Shown here in pieces: positions 15,037-23,841 of a stretch of DNA of 27,211 nucleotides. A model generated the notes under the pieces. That model worked only from the letters and a program-made list of their open reading frames with translations, searched no databases and had not been told where the DNA came from. The translations under genes and the position numbers were made by a program. This DNA comes from an uncultured Sutterella sp. (GTDB taxonomy: Bacteria; Pseudomonadota; Gammaproteobacteria; Burkholderiales; Burkholderiaceae_F): assembly GCA_900770335.1 (NCBI GenBank), contig CAAGKD010000166.1, forward strand, positions 1 through 27,211, in the 5' to 3' direction. How positions within the stretch are numbered: the first letter of the stretch is position 1; each line of letters opens with the position of its first letter.

Positions 15037-16932
15037 ATGAAGACCGGCGCATTTCTCTCAACGTTCTGGCGCGATTTCCGAACGGAGACCGTGCTGATGC
15101 TGATTTCGGCCGCGGCCCTGGCCGCGAGCCTTCTCGGCCTCGCTCCCGGCGGCGTCGATCCGGCCTGGGCTGCGATCGCCCTGTGCGGCCTGCCGATCAT
15201 CAAGGAGGCCGCCGAGGGGCTCTTCACGCGTCTTGACGTCAAGGCGGACCTGCTCGTCTCGCTCGCGCTCATCTCCTCGGTCGTGATCGGCGAGTACTTC
15301 GCCGCGGGCGAGGTGGCGCTCATCATGCAGATCGGCGCGCTCCTCGAGGAGGCGACGGTGGCGCGGGCCCGCGCGGGCGTGGAGCGCCTCGCCGCGCTCA
15401 AGGCCGTGTCGGCGCGTGTCGTGACGGACGGCCGCGAGCGCGTCATTCCGGCCGACGACGTGACCGCCGGCGACGTCGTTCGAGTTCTGCCGGGCGAATT
15501 GCTTCCTGTCGACGGCGTCGTCACGAAGGGCGAGACCTCGATCGACGAGTCCGCGCTCACGGGCGAGCCCATGCCCGTTGACAAGCGCGCGGGCGACAGG
15601 GTCCTCTCGGGCTCGATCAACCGCTTCGGCGCGATTGACGTGCGCGCCGAGGGCGTGGGCGAAAATTCGACCATCGCGCGCATGGCGCGGCTCGTCGCCG
15701 AAGCCGACGCCGGACGCGCCCGGATCGTCCGCCTCGCGGACCGCTGGGCGACCTGGATTGTCTTCGCGGCGCTCACGGCCGCGGCCGCAGTGTGGCTCGT
15801 GACGGGCGAGGAGATCCGCGCGGTGACGATCCTCGTCGTCTTCTGCCCGTGCGCGCTCGTTCTCGCCACGCCCACGGCGGTGATGGCGGCCATCGGGCGC
15901 GCCGCCTCCGAAGGCGCGCTCGTGCGCGAGGGCGACGCCTTGGAGCGCCTCGCCGAAGCCGACCGGATCGCCTTTGACAAGACGGGCACCCTCACCGAGG
16001 GGCGTCCGAGGATCAGCGCCGTCCTGGGCGGCGAGGAGATGAGCGAAGCGGACGTGAGCGACCTCGCGGCGGCCGCGGAGAGCCTCTCGGAGCACCCGCT
16101 CGGCAGGACGATCGCCGCCGGGCGGACGGTCTTCGGCCGGTTCGGGCGTCCCGAGGACTTCCGGATGTCGGGCGGCAGCGGCGTGCGCGCCCGTATTCCG
16201 GTCGAGGGCGGCGGGATGATCGAGGCTGCGGTCGGGCGGCTCGAGTGGCTTGTCGGGCCTCAGGTCGGCGCCGTGATGTCCGGAAGCCTCGCCGATCAGG
16301 CGGCGACGCTCCGCGAGGGCGGCGCCACCCTCGCGGGCGTCGCCGCGGACGGCCGGGTCGTCGGCCTCATCGCGCTCGCCGACGAGATCCGCCCCGGCGC
16401 CGCGGAGGCGGTAAGGGCGATCGATCGCGCGGGCGTCTCGCCCATGCTGATGACGGGCGACCACCGCGAGGCGGCGCTGCGCGTCGCCGCGGCCGCCGGA
16501 ATCCGCCCGGAGCTCGTCGTCTCGGAGTGCCTGCCGGAGACGAAGCTCGAGCGGCTCGACTCCCTCGAGCGCGCGGACTATCGCACGGCCATGGTCGGCG
16601 ACGGCATCAACGACGCGCCGGCGCTGCGCCGCGCCTGGGTCGGCATCGCCATGGGCGGCGCGGGCAGCGACATCGCCGTCTCCTCCGCGGGGATCGTACT
16701 CATGCGCGACGAGCTCTCGGCGATCCCGCGCCTCATCGCGCTCTCGCGCCGGATGATGCGGATGATCCGCTTCAACATCACGCTCGCGATGGGCATCAAC
16801 TTCGCGGCGATCCTCCTCGCGGCGACGGGCCTCATGGGGCCCGTCGCGGGGGCGCTCGTGCACAACGCGGGCTCCGTGGCGGTGATCCTCAACTCCGCGC
16901 GGCTTCTCGGCAGGCGCCGAGAGGCGAACTGA
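15037..16932 (+). CDS. P1B-type heavy-metal-exporting ATPase
   Basis: This 631-residue inner-membrane pump couples ATP hydrolysis to export of a soft metal ion. It has four N-terminal helices with no cytosolic HMA domain before them. The actuator loop (SALTGEPMPV) follows, then a helix with CPC at residues 270-272 (VVFCPCALVLATPTAV), the phosphorylation site DKTGTLTEG (Asp314), the ATP-site SEHPLG, the hinge GDGINDAPAL and two final helices. CPC is shared by Cu(I) and Zn/Cd/Pb pumps. The last helix reads GALVHNAGSVAVILNSARLL, unlike the CopA pattern (MxxSS), and is not the DxG of typical ZntA/CadA proteins, so the substrate is unclear. The CsoR-type operators argue for copper. The start follows GGGGA. 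Confidence 0.93.
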   Translation: MKTGAFLSTFWRDFRTETVLMLISAAALAASLLGLAPGGVDPAWAAIALCGLPIIKEAAEGLFTRLDVKADLLVSLALISSVVIGEYFAAGEVALIMQIGALLEEATVARARAGVERLAALKAVSARVVTDGRERVIPADDVTAGDVVRVLPGELLPVDGVVTKGETSIDESALTGEPMPVDKRAGDRVLSGSINRFGAIDVRAEGVGENSTIARMARLVAEADAGRARIVRLADRWATWIVFAALTAAAAVWLVTGEEIRAVTILVVFCPCALVLATPTAVMAAIGRAASEGALVREGDALERLAEADRIAFDKTGTLTEGRPRISAVLGGEEMSEADVSDLAAAAESLSEHPLGRTIAAGRTVFGRFGRPEDFRMSGGSGVRARIPVEGGGMIEAAVGRLEWLVGPQVGAVMSGSLADQAATLREGGATLAGVAADGRVVGLIALADEIRPGAAEAVRAIDRAGVSPMLMTGDHREAALRVAAAAGIRPELVVSECLPETKLERLDSLERADYRTAMVGDGINDAPALRRAWVGIAMGGAGSDIAVSSAGIVLMRDELSAIPRLIALSRRMMRMIRFNITLAMGINFAAILLAATGLMGPVAGALVHNAGSVAVILNSARLLGRRREAN

Positions 16933-16946
16933 AGGGCCCGAGCAAA

Positions 16947-16976
16947 ATCGGCTCCGCCCTTGCGGGCGGAGCCGAT
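16947..16976. terminator. Bidirectional terminator between ATPase and prlC
   Basis: A perfect 13-base-pair stem (ATCGGCTCCGCCC / GGGCGGAGCCGAT) with a 4-base loop TTGC lies between two convergent genes. On the minus strand it is followed by TTTT, so it fits an intrinsic terminator for prlC. In the plus direction there is no T-run. Confidence 0.8.
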
Positions 16977-17024
16977 GAAGTCCGGCCGGCCGGAGGCGCG
17001 GTCGTGCGACGGCGCAGGGGGCGA

Positions 17025-19088
17025 TCAGGCCTTCGCCGCCTCGACGATTCCGGAGAGCCTCAGGAGCGCGTCGATCCGGGGCTTCCTGCCGCGGAAGGCG
17101 ACGAAGCTCTCGAGCGCGTCGCGGCTCGAGCCGCGCTCGAGGATCTCGTGAAGATAGCGCCGGCCCGTCTCGGGGTTGAGCACGCCCTCCTCCTCAAAGG
17201 CGCTGAAGCAGTCCGCCGAGAGCACCTCGGCCCACTTGTAGCTGTAGTACCCCGCGGCGTAGCCGCCCGCGAAGATGTGCGAGAAGCTCTGCGGGAAGCG
17301 GCTCCACTTCGGCGGGAACACCACCGCGACCTCGGCGCGCACGCGCTCGAGGAGCTCCCCGACGTCGTCCTTGCCGGGGTTGAACTCCGTGTGCAGGAGC
17401 ATGTCGAAGAGCGCGAACTCGACCTGGCGCACGCAGAAGGCGCCCGCCTCGAAGTTGCGCGCGGCGAGCATCTTGTCAAAGAGCGCGTCCGGCAGGGGCT
17501 CGCCCGTCTCGGCGTGCGCGGAGATCGACTTCACGACGGCGCGCTCCCAGGCGAAGTTCTCGAGGAACTGGCTCGGCAGCTCGACCGCGTCCCACTCGAC
17601 GCCGTTGATGCCGGAGACCTCGGCCTCCTCCTGCGCGGTGAGGATGTGGTGCAGCGTGTGACCGAACTCGTGAAAGAGCGTCGTCACCTCGTCGTGCGTC
17701 ATTGTCGCCTCGGCGCCTTCGGCGGGGGCGGCGAAGTTCGTGACGAGATACGCCACGGGCGTGACGAGCCGCCCGTCGGGAAGACGCCGGCGCGTGCGCT
17801 CGCCGTCCATCCAGGCGCCCGAGCGCTTGCCCTCGCGGGCGTAGAGGTCGGCGTAGAACGCGGCGATGACGCGGCCGTCGCGGCTCACTTCGAAGTACTT
17901 GACGTCCGGGTGCCACACGGAGGCCTTGCGCTCGCGGATCTCGATGCCGAAGAGCGTCCCGACCATGCGGAAGAGCCCCGCGAAGACGGCGCTCTGCGTG
18001 AAGTAGCGCTTCACCTCGGCGTCCGAGTAGCTGTAGCGCTCCTCGCGGAGCTTCTCGGCCGCGTAGGCGCGGTCCCAGGCCTCGACGTGATCGATCCCGA
18101 GGCGCTCGCGCGCGTACGTCGTGACCTCGTCGGCGTCGGCCTCGGCGCGAGGCTTGGAGCGGCGGGCGAGGTCGCGCAGGAACCCGGTCACCTCCGCGGG
18201 GCTTTCGGCCATCTTCGTGGCGAGCGAGAGCTCGCCGAAGTTCGCGAAGCCGAGGAGCTTCGCCTCCTCGGCGCGCAGCTCGAGCAGGCGCCCGATGAGG
18301 GGCGTGTTGTCCCACTTCGCGCCGTCAAATTCGGCCGCGCGCGTCGAGAAGGCGCGGTAGAGCGTCTCGCGGACGCCGCGGTCGGCGCAGTACTTCATCG
18401 CCGGCAGGTAGGAGGGGTACTGGAGCGTGAGCCGATAGCCGTCCCTGCCGGCCGCGCGGGCGCTCTCGCGGTAGAGGGCGAGCGTTTCATCGGGCACGCC
18501 CGCGAGGCGCTCGGCGTCGGGGAGCACGAGCTCGAAGGCGTTCGTCGCGTCAAGCAGGTTCTCGCTGAACTTCTGCGAGACCTGCGAGAGCTCCTCGCCG
18601 ATCGCCTTCACGCGGGCGCGTTCGGCTTCGGGCAGCGCCGCGCCCGAAAGCTCGAAGTCGCGGATCTCGCGCTCGACGATGCGCCGCCGGACGGCGGAAA
18701 GCTTTTCGAAGGCCGGGCTCGCGGCGATCTCGCGGTATTTTGCGTAGAGGCGCTCGTCCTGCGAGAGGCGCAGAAAGAGGTCCGTTGCGAGCGGGAGGGC
18801 CTCGTTGAAGGCCGCGCGAAGCTCGGGCGTGTCCATCACGCTCTCGAGGTGCCCGACGGCGCCCCAGGCGCGCGAGAGGGCGAGGACGGCCTCCTCCAAG
18901 GGCTCGACCGTGCGCTCCCAGGAGGCGGGGGCCTCGGGGGCGACGGCGGCCTCAAGGGCCGCGTCCGTCCTGCGGACGAGCTCCCTCACCGCGGGAACGA
19001 CGTGCTCGGGGGCGACGGCGGCGTAGTCGATGAGCGCGTCGACGGCGATGCCGAGGAGTGGATTGGTGCTGCTCTGCGTGTCGGTCAT
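17025..19088 (-). CDS. prlC: Oligopeptidase A (M3 metallopeptidase)
   Basis: This 687-residue cytosolic zinc endopeptidase degrades short peptides and cleaved signal peptides. The zinc motif HEFGHTLHH (HExxH at residues 473-477) sits in the long M3 signature TLFHEFGHTLHHIL, and the third ligand region follows in SGINGVEWDAVELPSQFLEN. The C-terminal FSHIFAGGYAAGYYSYKWAE with conserved Tyr/His substrate residues is also present. Length and order match E. coli OpdA/PrlC (about 680 residues). The ATG at 19088 gives the family-like short N-terminus; the site upstream (GGAATGAATCC) is a weak ribosome-binding site. It converges on the metal-export ATPase and lies downstream of folD with a 156-base gap that holds a hairpin. 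Confidence 0.95.
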   Translation of the reverse strand: MTDTQSSTNPLLGIAVDALIDYAAVAPEHVVPAVRELVRRTDAALEAAVAPEAPASWERTVEPLEEAVLALSRAWGAVGHLESVMDTPELRAAFNEALPLATDLFLRLSQDERLYAKYREIAASPAFEKLSAVRRRIVEREIRDFELSGAALPEAERARVKAIGEELSQVSQKFSENLLDATNAFELVLPDAERLAGVPDETLALYRESARAAGRDGYRLTLQYPSYLPAMKYCADRGVRETLYRAFSTRAAEFDGAKWDNTPLIGRLLELRAEEAKLLGFANFGELSLATKMAESPAEVTGFLRDLARRSKPRAEADADEVTTYARERLGIDHVEAWDRAYAAEKLREERYSYSDAEVKRYFTQSAVFAGLFRMVGTLFGIEIRERKASVWHPDVKYFEVSRDGRVIAAFYADLYAREGKRSGAWMDGERTRRRLPDGRLVTPVAYLVTNFAAPAEGAEATMTHDEVTTLFHEFGHTLHHILTAQEEAEVSGINGVEWDAVELPSQFLENFAWERAVVKSISAHAETGEPLPDALFDKMLAARNFEAGAFCVRQVEFALFDMLLHTEFNPGKDDVGELLERVRAEVAVVFPPKWSRFPQSFSHIFAGGYAAGYYSYKWAEVLSADCFSAFEEEGVLNPETGRRYLHEILERGSSRDALESFVAFRGRKPRIDALLRLSGIVEAAKA

Positions 19089-19151
19089 GGATTCATTCCA
19101 AAGGAGGATGCGTGCGCGCCGGGCCGGTCAGGGCCGGCCCCAAGGCGGACG

Positions 19152-19185
19152 ACGCCCGCGCGACCGGCATCCGGCCCGCGGGCGT
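19152..19185 (-). terminator. Hairpin between folD and prlC
   Basis: ACGCCCGCG (19152-19160) pairs perfectly with CGCGGGCGT (19177-19185); the loop can form a further CCGG/CCGG pair. It is placed to end folD transcripts and has no T-run. The rest of 19089-19244 shows no gene. Confidence 0.45.
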
Positions 19186-19244
19186 TCTGAAGGCTTGTCT
19201 TCGGGCGCGTCCGCTCCGGGGATGCCGGCCGGGCGCGCATTGCG

Positions 19245-20123
19245 TCAGAGTGTATCGCCGACGCCGAGGTGACGCTCGGCGGCGAGCACCGTGTTGCGGA
19301 TGAGCATGGCGATCGTCATCGGGCCCACGCCGCCCGGAACGGGAGAGAGGGCGCCTGCGACGGGAGCGACGGACTCCGCGTCGACGTCGCCGCAGAGCTT
19401 GCCGTTCTCGTCGCGGTTCATGCCGACATCGATCACGATCGCGCCGGGCTTGATCATGTCGCCCGTGATCATCTTCGCGCGGCCCGCGGCGGCGACGACG
19501 ATGTCGGCGCGGCGCGTGATCTCGGCGAGGTTCTTCGTGCGGCTGTGGGTCACCGTCACCGTGGCGTTCTCCTCAAGGAGCATGAGCGCCTGGGGCTTGC
19601 CGACGATGTTGGAGCGGCCGACGACGACTGCCTCGAGGCCCGTGGCGTCAACGCCCACGGACTCGAGCATGCGCATCACGCCCGCGGGCGTGCAGGGGCG
19701 GAACCCCTCGTCATGGCGTCCGACGAGCAGGGCTCCGGCGCTCAGCATGTGGAAGCCGTCCACGTCCTTGCCCGGATCGATCGCCTCGATCACGGCGCTC
19801 GCGCGGATCTGATCGGGGAGCGGGAGCTGCACGAGGATGCCGTCGATGGCGTTCGAGCGGTTGAGGCGTTCGATGAGCTCGAGGAGCTCGGCCTGCGAGG
19901 TCTGCGCGGGCAGGCGGTACTCGTGCGAGGCGACGCCCGCGCGCTCGCAGGCGCGGGTCTTGTTGCGCACGTACACGCAGCTCGCGGGATCCTCGCCCAC
20001 GAGGATGACCGCGAGTCCCGGGCGGCGGCCTCCGGGCAGGCCGAGGAGCTCCTCGCTGCGCTCGCGGGCGCGGGTTTCGATTTCGCGCGCAAGCGCTTTT
20101 CCGTCAATGATTCGGGCCGTCAC
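19245..20123 (-). CDS. folD: Bifunctional methylenetetrahydrofolate dehydrogenase/cyclohydrolase
   Basis: This 292-residue enzyme interconverts 5,10-methylene- and 10-formyl-tetrahydrofolate with NADP. It shows YVRNKTRACERAG with the catalytic Tyr and Lys, DGILVQLPLP, DPGKDVDGF, PCTPAGVMRMLE, the dinucleotide-binding VVVGRSNIVGKP, the HSRTKN element and the C-terminal signature PVPGGVGPMTIAML. The best start is GTG at 20123, because the family N-terminus (ARIIDGKALA) begins there and GGAGG lies about ten bases upstream; the frame is open to 20207 without support. A CATAAT -10-like element lies 48 bases upstream. Confidence 0.96.
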   Translation of the reverse strand: MTARIIDGKALAREIETRARERSEELLGLPGGRRPGLAVILVGEDPASCVYVRNKTRACERAGVASHEYRLPAQTSQAELLELIERLNRSNAIDGILVQLPLPDQIRASAVIEAIDPGKDVDGFHMLSAGALLVGRHDEGFRPCTPAGVMRMLESVGVDATGLEAVVVGRSNIVGKPQALMLLEENATVTVTHSRTKNLAEITRRADIVVAAAGRAKMITGDMIKPGAIVIDVGMNRDENGKLCGDVDAESVAPVAGALSPVPGGVGPMTIAMLIRNTVLAAERHLGVGDTL

Positions 20124-20171
20124 TTTGGAAGATCCTCCGTGGGTGGGGTGGTTGTGAGTCGAGATCCGACA

Positions 20172-20177
20172 ATTATG
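20172..20177 (-). promoter_or_regulatory. folD: -10-like element for folD
   Basis: CATAAT on the minus strand, five of six bases of the -10 consensus, lies 48 bases upstream of the GTG start. No clear -35 is present. Confidence 0.3.
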
Positions 20178-20236
20178 GCGTCCCGCGCGGCGCGCCCACC
20201 TACGCATTTCGTCGGAACCGGGGCCCGAAAATGCGC

Positions 20237-20270
20237 AGGGCGCCCTTCACCGGCGGCGAAGGAGCGCCCT
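20237..20270 (-). terminator. Terminator after response-regulator gene
   Basis: AGGGCGCCCTTC (20237-20248) pairs with GAAGG-A-GCGCCCT (20258-20270), 12 pairs with one bulged A and a 9-base loop. On the minus strand TTTT follows a few bases later (complement of AAAA within 20226-20236). It lies 28 bases beyond the regulator stop. Confidence 0.65.
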
Positions 20271-20298
20271 TTGCGTCAGAGAGGCTTCGGGTGCGGAA

Positions 20299-21201
20299 TC
20301 ACTCGCGCAGCTCCGGAATGCCGCCGAAGCCGCCGAGATCGTTGATGCCGCGCAGGTCGTTGCTGCGCATTATCGTGCCGCCCGACTCGGTGACGGGGCC
20401 GTCGATGCCGTACTCCTCGGCGCGGCGCTCCGCGTCAAGGCGCCGCTCATGCGCGGCGTGCTCCTCGGTGTGCGGCAGCCCCGTCTCGGCGAGGCGGCTC
20501 GGCAGCGCTGCCACGGCTTCGGCGAAGGTCGAGCTGATCGAGGGATAGAGCTCGGACTTGACGACGACGCGCATCAGGTCGGCGACCGTGCCCGAGTTCG
20601 TCTTGTCCATGATCGACGCGCGGTGCGCCTCGACCGTCTTGATCGAGATGCCGAGGTCGTCGGCGATCTGCTTGTTGAGGCGGCCGTTGACGATGCGCCC
20701 GAGCACCTGCTGCTCGCGCGGGGTGAGCTTCTCGATGAGCGTGCGGTTGTCGTTCATCTCCTTGCGGCGCGCGAAGAGCTCGCGGGCGGTGCGCATGGCG
20801 CGCTCGACGAGCTGCTGGAGCTGGGGCTGCTGGAAGGGCTTCTGGATGAAGTCCATCGCGCCCTTCTTGAAGGCCTGGACGGCCTGGGGCACGTCGCCGT
20901 GGCCGGTGATGAAGATGAACGGCGCGTCAATGCGGCGGCGCAGGAGGTGGTCCTGCACGTCCGCGCCCGACATGCCGGGCATGCGCAGGTCGCAGAGCAC
21001 CACGGACGGAACGTTTTCGTTGAACTGCGCGATGAAGGTTTCGCCGCTCTCGTAGTCCTCGACGCGGTAGTTCGTCGACTCGAGCAGCCACTTGATCGAC
21101 TCGCGCACGTCCGCGTCGTCATCGATCACGTAGACGAGCCCGCTGCGCTGAAGCGCGTTGCTGTTGCTGCTGTCTCTGTTGTTGTAGTCGTAATTGTGCA
21201 T
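20299..21201 (-). CDS. FixJ/DctR-type response regulator with C-terminal extension
   Basis: This 300-residue protein has a receiver domain (about 22-140) with the acidic pocket VIDDDADVRES, phosphoacceptor Asp71 in VVLCDLRMPGMSG, the conserved Thr in FIFITGHGD and the Lys in FIQKPF. A Gln-rich linker (QQPQLQQL) leads to a LuxR-type helix-turn-helix: LTPREQQVLGRIVNGRLNKQ, then IADDLGISIKTVEAHRA. FixJ-type proteins usually end soon after; here about 80 more residues, charged and Gly-rich, extend to the end. The ATG at 21201 is chosen for position; GGAG is 12 bases upstream. The kinase gene ends 103 bases upstream, and a TAGAAT element in that gap suggests extra transcription of the regulator. 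Targets are unknown. Confidence 0.92.
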   Translation of the reverse strand: MHNYDYNNRDSSNSNALQRSGLVYVIDDDADVRESIKWLLESTNYRVEDYESGETFIAQFNENVPSVVLCDLRMPGMSGADVQDHLLRRRIDAPFIFITGHGDVPQAVQAFKKGAMDFIQKPFQQPQLQQLVERAMRTARELFARRKEMNDNRTLIEKLTPREQQVLGRIVNGRLNKQIADDLGISIKTVEAHRASIMDKTNSGTVADLMRVVVKSELYPSISSTFAEAVAALPSRLAETGLPHTEEHAAHERRLDAERRAEEYGIDGPVTESGGTIMRSNDLRGINDLGGFGGIPELRE

Positions 21202-21265
21202 GTTCGGGCGGTGCTCCTTCTCGGTTTCTCCTTTTTGGGTCTGTGCCTTTTTTGCCTGCGGGTGA

Positions 21266-21292
21266 ATTCTAGCCAAGTTAGGGTGCTGGCAA
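21266..21292 (-). promoter_or_regulatory. Possible internal promoter before regulator gene
   Basis: TTGCCA (21287-21292) and TAGAAT (21266-21271) on the minus strand are 15 bases apart, in the 103-base gap between the kinase stop and the regulator start. The hexamers are good but the spacing is short. The gap also contains two AAGGAG-like sites. Confidence 0.35.
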
Positions 21293-21304
21293 GCGGCGGC
21301 TTCG

Positions 21305-23701
21305 TCACGCGGCGGACTCCGCGCGGATCACGGGCACGGTGAAGGAGAAGGTCGATCCTCCCCCGTCGGTCGGGCGCATCACGAGCTCGCCGCCGTGGAG
21401 CTCGGCGATCGAGCGGCAGATGTTCAGGCCCATGCCCATGCCCTCGTTCTTGGTCGAGTAGAACGCGTCGAAGAGCGTCGGGCGCATGTCCTCGGGGATG
21501 CCCGGGCCGTGGTCGACGACGCTGAAGCGCAGCCGTCCGGGGTCCATGGGCTCGATCGCGGCGATGAGCTCGACGCGGCGCTTCTCGGGGGGCAGATTCG
21601 CCTCGGCGCAGGCCTCCATGGCGTTCTTGAGAAGGTTGAGCAGGAGCTGCTCGAGCATCACGCCGTCGCCCTGGATGAGGGGAAGCCCCGCGGGGACGCT
21701 GAGCGCGATCGAGCTCTCGAGCTTTCGCGCCTGGATGTTGGCGAGCTCGAGCGTCTCCTCGATCACCGTCTCGACGGCGACGGGCTCGGGCTTGGCGTCG
21801 GTTTTCTTGGCGAACCCGCGGATGCGCTGGATGATGCGCCCCGCGCGCTGGGCCTGCTTTTCGATGCGTTCGAAGCTCTGCGCCTCGCGCTCGCGCGAGA
21901 GCGTGCCCGCGGCGAGCATCGTCGCGGCGGCGTTGGCGTAGTTGGCAATCGCGGCGAGCGGCTGGTTGAGCTCGTGGGCGAGCGAGCTCGCCATCTCGCC
22001 CATCGTGACGAGGCGGTGCGTCGACTCGGTGCGGCGCAGCTGCGCCTCGCGCGCGAGCTCGAGCTCGCGCCGCTCGGTGATGTCGCTCGCGATCATCATC
22101 ACGGCGCTCTCCGAGTGCGTCCAGACGATGGGCTGCAGGCGGATGTCGAACCACCTTCCGGTCGTCTCGTCGAAGACTCCGTTGGCGCGCGCCACGGGTT
22201 TGACGCGCCCGAGCGTCTCAAGAAGCTGCGCGCCCCCGTCGGCGCGGTCGCCGAAGAGCGTGCGGTAGGAGCGGTTGGCAAAGAGAAGCGTGCTGCGGTC
22301 GGGCTCGGTGAAGACGGCGATCGCGCTCATCATCGACTCGACGACGCGCGTGAAGCGCTCGTTCGAGTCCTCGAGCCGCTGCCGGGCGAGCACGAGGGGC
22401 GTCACGTCAAAGAGCGCGCCGATCGAGCCGAGCACCTCGCCCGACTCGTCGAGCATCGACGAGAGCCGGAGCTCGGCCCAGAAGCTTTCGCCGTTCCTGC
22501 GCCTCGCCTCGAACCGGATCGCCTCGACGCTCTCGGGGGACTTGCCGATCGCGGCGCGGATCTTCGGAAGCAGGTCCTCGGTCCAGTAGGGGTAGGGAGG
22601 CTCGGCCTCGAGAAGCTCCGAGGCGGGGTAGCCCACGATCCGCGTGAAGGTCTCGTTCACGTAGAGGATCTTTCCGGATAGGTCCGTCACGCGCAGGCCG
22701 ACGACGGAGGACTCGGACATGGCGCGCCTCAATGAGAACTCGCGCGCGAGGAGCTGCTGCGAGCGGTGCTGGTGGCGCTGGAAGTAGAAGATCGCCCCCA
22801 TCGCGAGGACGAGAAGGAACGCGAGCCCTCCCACGACGAAGTACTGCACGCGGTTCGTCGCGAAGAGCGCGTGGTCGTAGCTCTGCGCGCAGATCGCCAT
22901 GCGCTCGCCCGGAAGCGGCGTGAGGAAGCTGATCGGCGTGCTCGCCGAAAGGGGGGCGGAGAACTCCGTGCCGGCCGCGAGCCGCGCGGTGGCGTTCTCC
23001 TTGACGGGACGGTCGTTGAGGAGGAACCCGAAGCGGTACTGCCCGGTCGAGCGCCGGTCCTCGGAGAGCTTGAGAAGCGCCGTGAGGTCGATGCGGCCGA
23101 TGAGCACGCCCGAGCGGCTCGGCGTTGGCACGACGATGTTGATGAAGACCCGGTTCGTGTCCGCAGACGAATAGAAGGACGTGCTTGCCGAGCGCTCGCG
23201 CTCCGTGACGAGGCGGATCGCGCGCAGCGTCGGCGCGTCGCGCACGTCGATCTCGGTCGAGAAGACGGGCGCGGCCTGGCTTGTCTTCGAGCGCCAGGCG
23301 TGCAGGACGTCCCCGGAGTCGGTTGCAAGCGCGATCTCGATGAGCTCGCGGCGGTTGGCCATGATGGTCGCGGCCGAGAGGTCCGCCGAGGCGAGGGCGT
23401 AGCCGCCCCTGGGCGTGTGCATGAGGCGCATCGAGAGGTTCTGCAGGATCTCGGCGGTGCGCGTGACGCGCGTCTCGAGCGCGCGCGCGATCGTGTCGGT
23501 CGACTGCTGCAGGCGGATGCTCTCAGCCTCGCGGTCCGAGGTGACGACGAGCCAGAAGATCACGAGCAGGAGCGCCGCAAGGAGAAAGAGCGACGCCCAG
23601 GACGCCCAGATCGCGCGCTGCGTGAGCTTCGGGAGGGGGTCGCTTGCGTTGAGGTTCCGGAAGGCGTCCGCAAGGAGCGGATCGGAGAAGTCTGAGGTCA
23701 T
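21305..23701 (-). CDS. Two-PAS membrane sensor histidine kinase (DctS/FixL-like)
   Basis: This 798-residue kinase has a transmembrane helix at about 31-53, a periplasmic sensing region of about 230 residues, a second helix at about 288-308, two PAS domains (about 325-450 and 455-565), a HisKA domain and a HATPase domain. The phosphoacceptor is His576 in SSLAHELNQPLAAIANYANA. ATP-binding boxes are LLNLLKNAMEAC (N), VVDHGPGIP (G1) and MGMGLNICRSIAELHGG (G2). The periplasmic region resembles the Cache-like sensors of DctS kinases that detect C4-dicarboxylates, but the ligand is inferred only. It is followed by a FixJ-type regulator, its likely partner. No obvious ribosome-binding site precedes the ATG at 23701. 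No transport gene lies beside it; the tct operon is about 10 kb away. Confidence 0.94.
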   Translation of the reverse strand: MTSDFSDPLLADAFRNLNASDPLPKLTQRAIWASWASLFLLAALLLVIFWLVVTSDREAESIRLQQSTDTIARALETRVTRTAEILQNLSMRLMHTPRGGYALASADLSAATIMANRRELIEIALATDSGDVLHAWRSKTSQAAPVFSTEIDVRDAPTLRAIRLVTERERSASTSFYSSADTNRVFINIVVPTPSRSGVLIGRIDLTALLKLSEDRRSTGQYRFGFLLNDRPVKENATARLAAGTEFSAPLSASTPISFLTPLPGERMAICAQSYDHALFATNRVQYFVVGGLAFLLVLAMGAIFYFQRHQHRSQQLLAREFSLRRAMSESSVVGLRVTDLSGKILYVNETFTRIVGYPASELLEAEPPYPYWTEDLLPKIRAAIGKSPESVEAIRFEARRRNGESFWAELRLSSMLDESGEVLGSIGALFDVTPLVLARQRLEDSNERFTRVVESMMSAIAVFTEPDRSTLLFANRSYRTLFGDRADGGAQLLETLGRVKPVARANGVFDETTGRWFDIRLQPIVWTHSESAVMMIASDITERRELELAREAQLRRTESTHRLVTMGEMASSLAHELNQPLAAIANYANAAATMLAAGTLSREREAQSFERIEKQAQRAGRIIQRIRGFAKKTDAKPEPVAVETVIEETLELANIQARKLESSIALSVPAGLPLIQGDGVMLEQLLLNLLKNAMEACAEANLPPEKRRVELIAAIEPMDPGRLRFSVVDHGPGIPEDMRPTLFDAFYSTKNEGMGMGLNICRSIAELHGGELVMRPTDGGGSTFSFTVPVIRAESAA

Positions 23702-23761
23702 GCTGAGTCAGGAGTTCTTTGGTGCAACCGGCATTTTAGGACGCGCCTCTGCGGCGGCTCC

Positions 23762-23767
23762 TAGAAT
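23762..23767 (+). promoter_or_regulatory. rpiA: -10-like element for rpiA
   Basis: TAGAAT lies 74 bases before the rpiA ATG, in the gap shared with the divergent kinase gene. The -35 region is not convincing. Confidence 0.35.
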
Positions 23768-23841
23768 TGCCGGAAGCGGGCGGCGCCTTTCGGCCGCCGC
23801 CTCCTCAAATCTCAGCGAAGAACAATCAGGAACCCAACTCC

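Noticed and set aside
13350..15995. 881-codon minus-strand open frame
   Set aside because: It overlaps argF, csoR and the ATPase on the other strand, all firmly identified; low-complexity shadow.
16245..19190. 981-codon plus-strand open frame
   Set aside because: It is an out-of-frame reading of the ATPase 3' end and the antisense of prlC; no family resemblance.
19108..19272. Short plus-strand frame just after AAGGAGG, between prlC and folD
   Set aside because: The ATG abuts the AAGGAGG with no spacer, the product is Arg/Gly-rich with no family features, and it runs into folD antisense and across the folD hairpin.
20800..20850. CTGCTG-rich stretch as a microsatellite
   Set aside because: It encodes the Gln-rich linker of the response regulator and is imperfect; explained by coding sequence.
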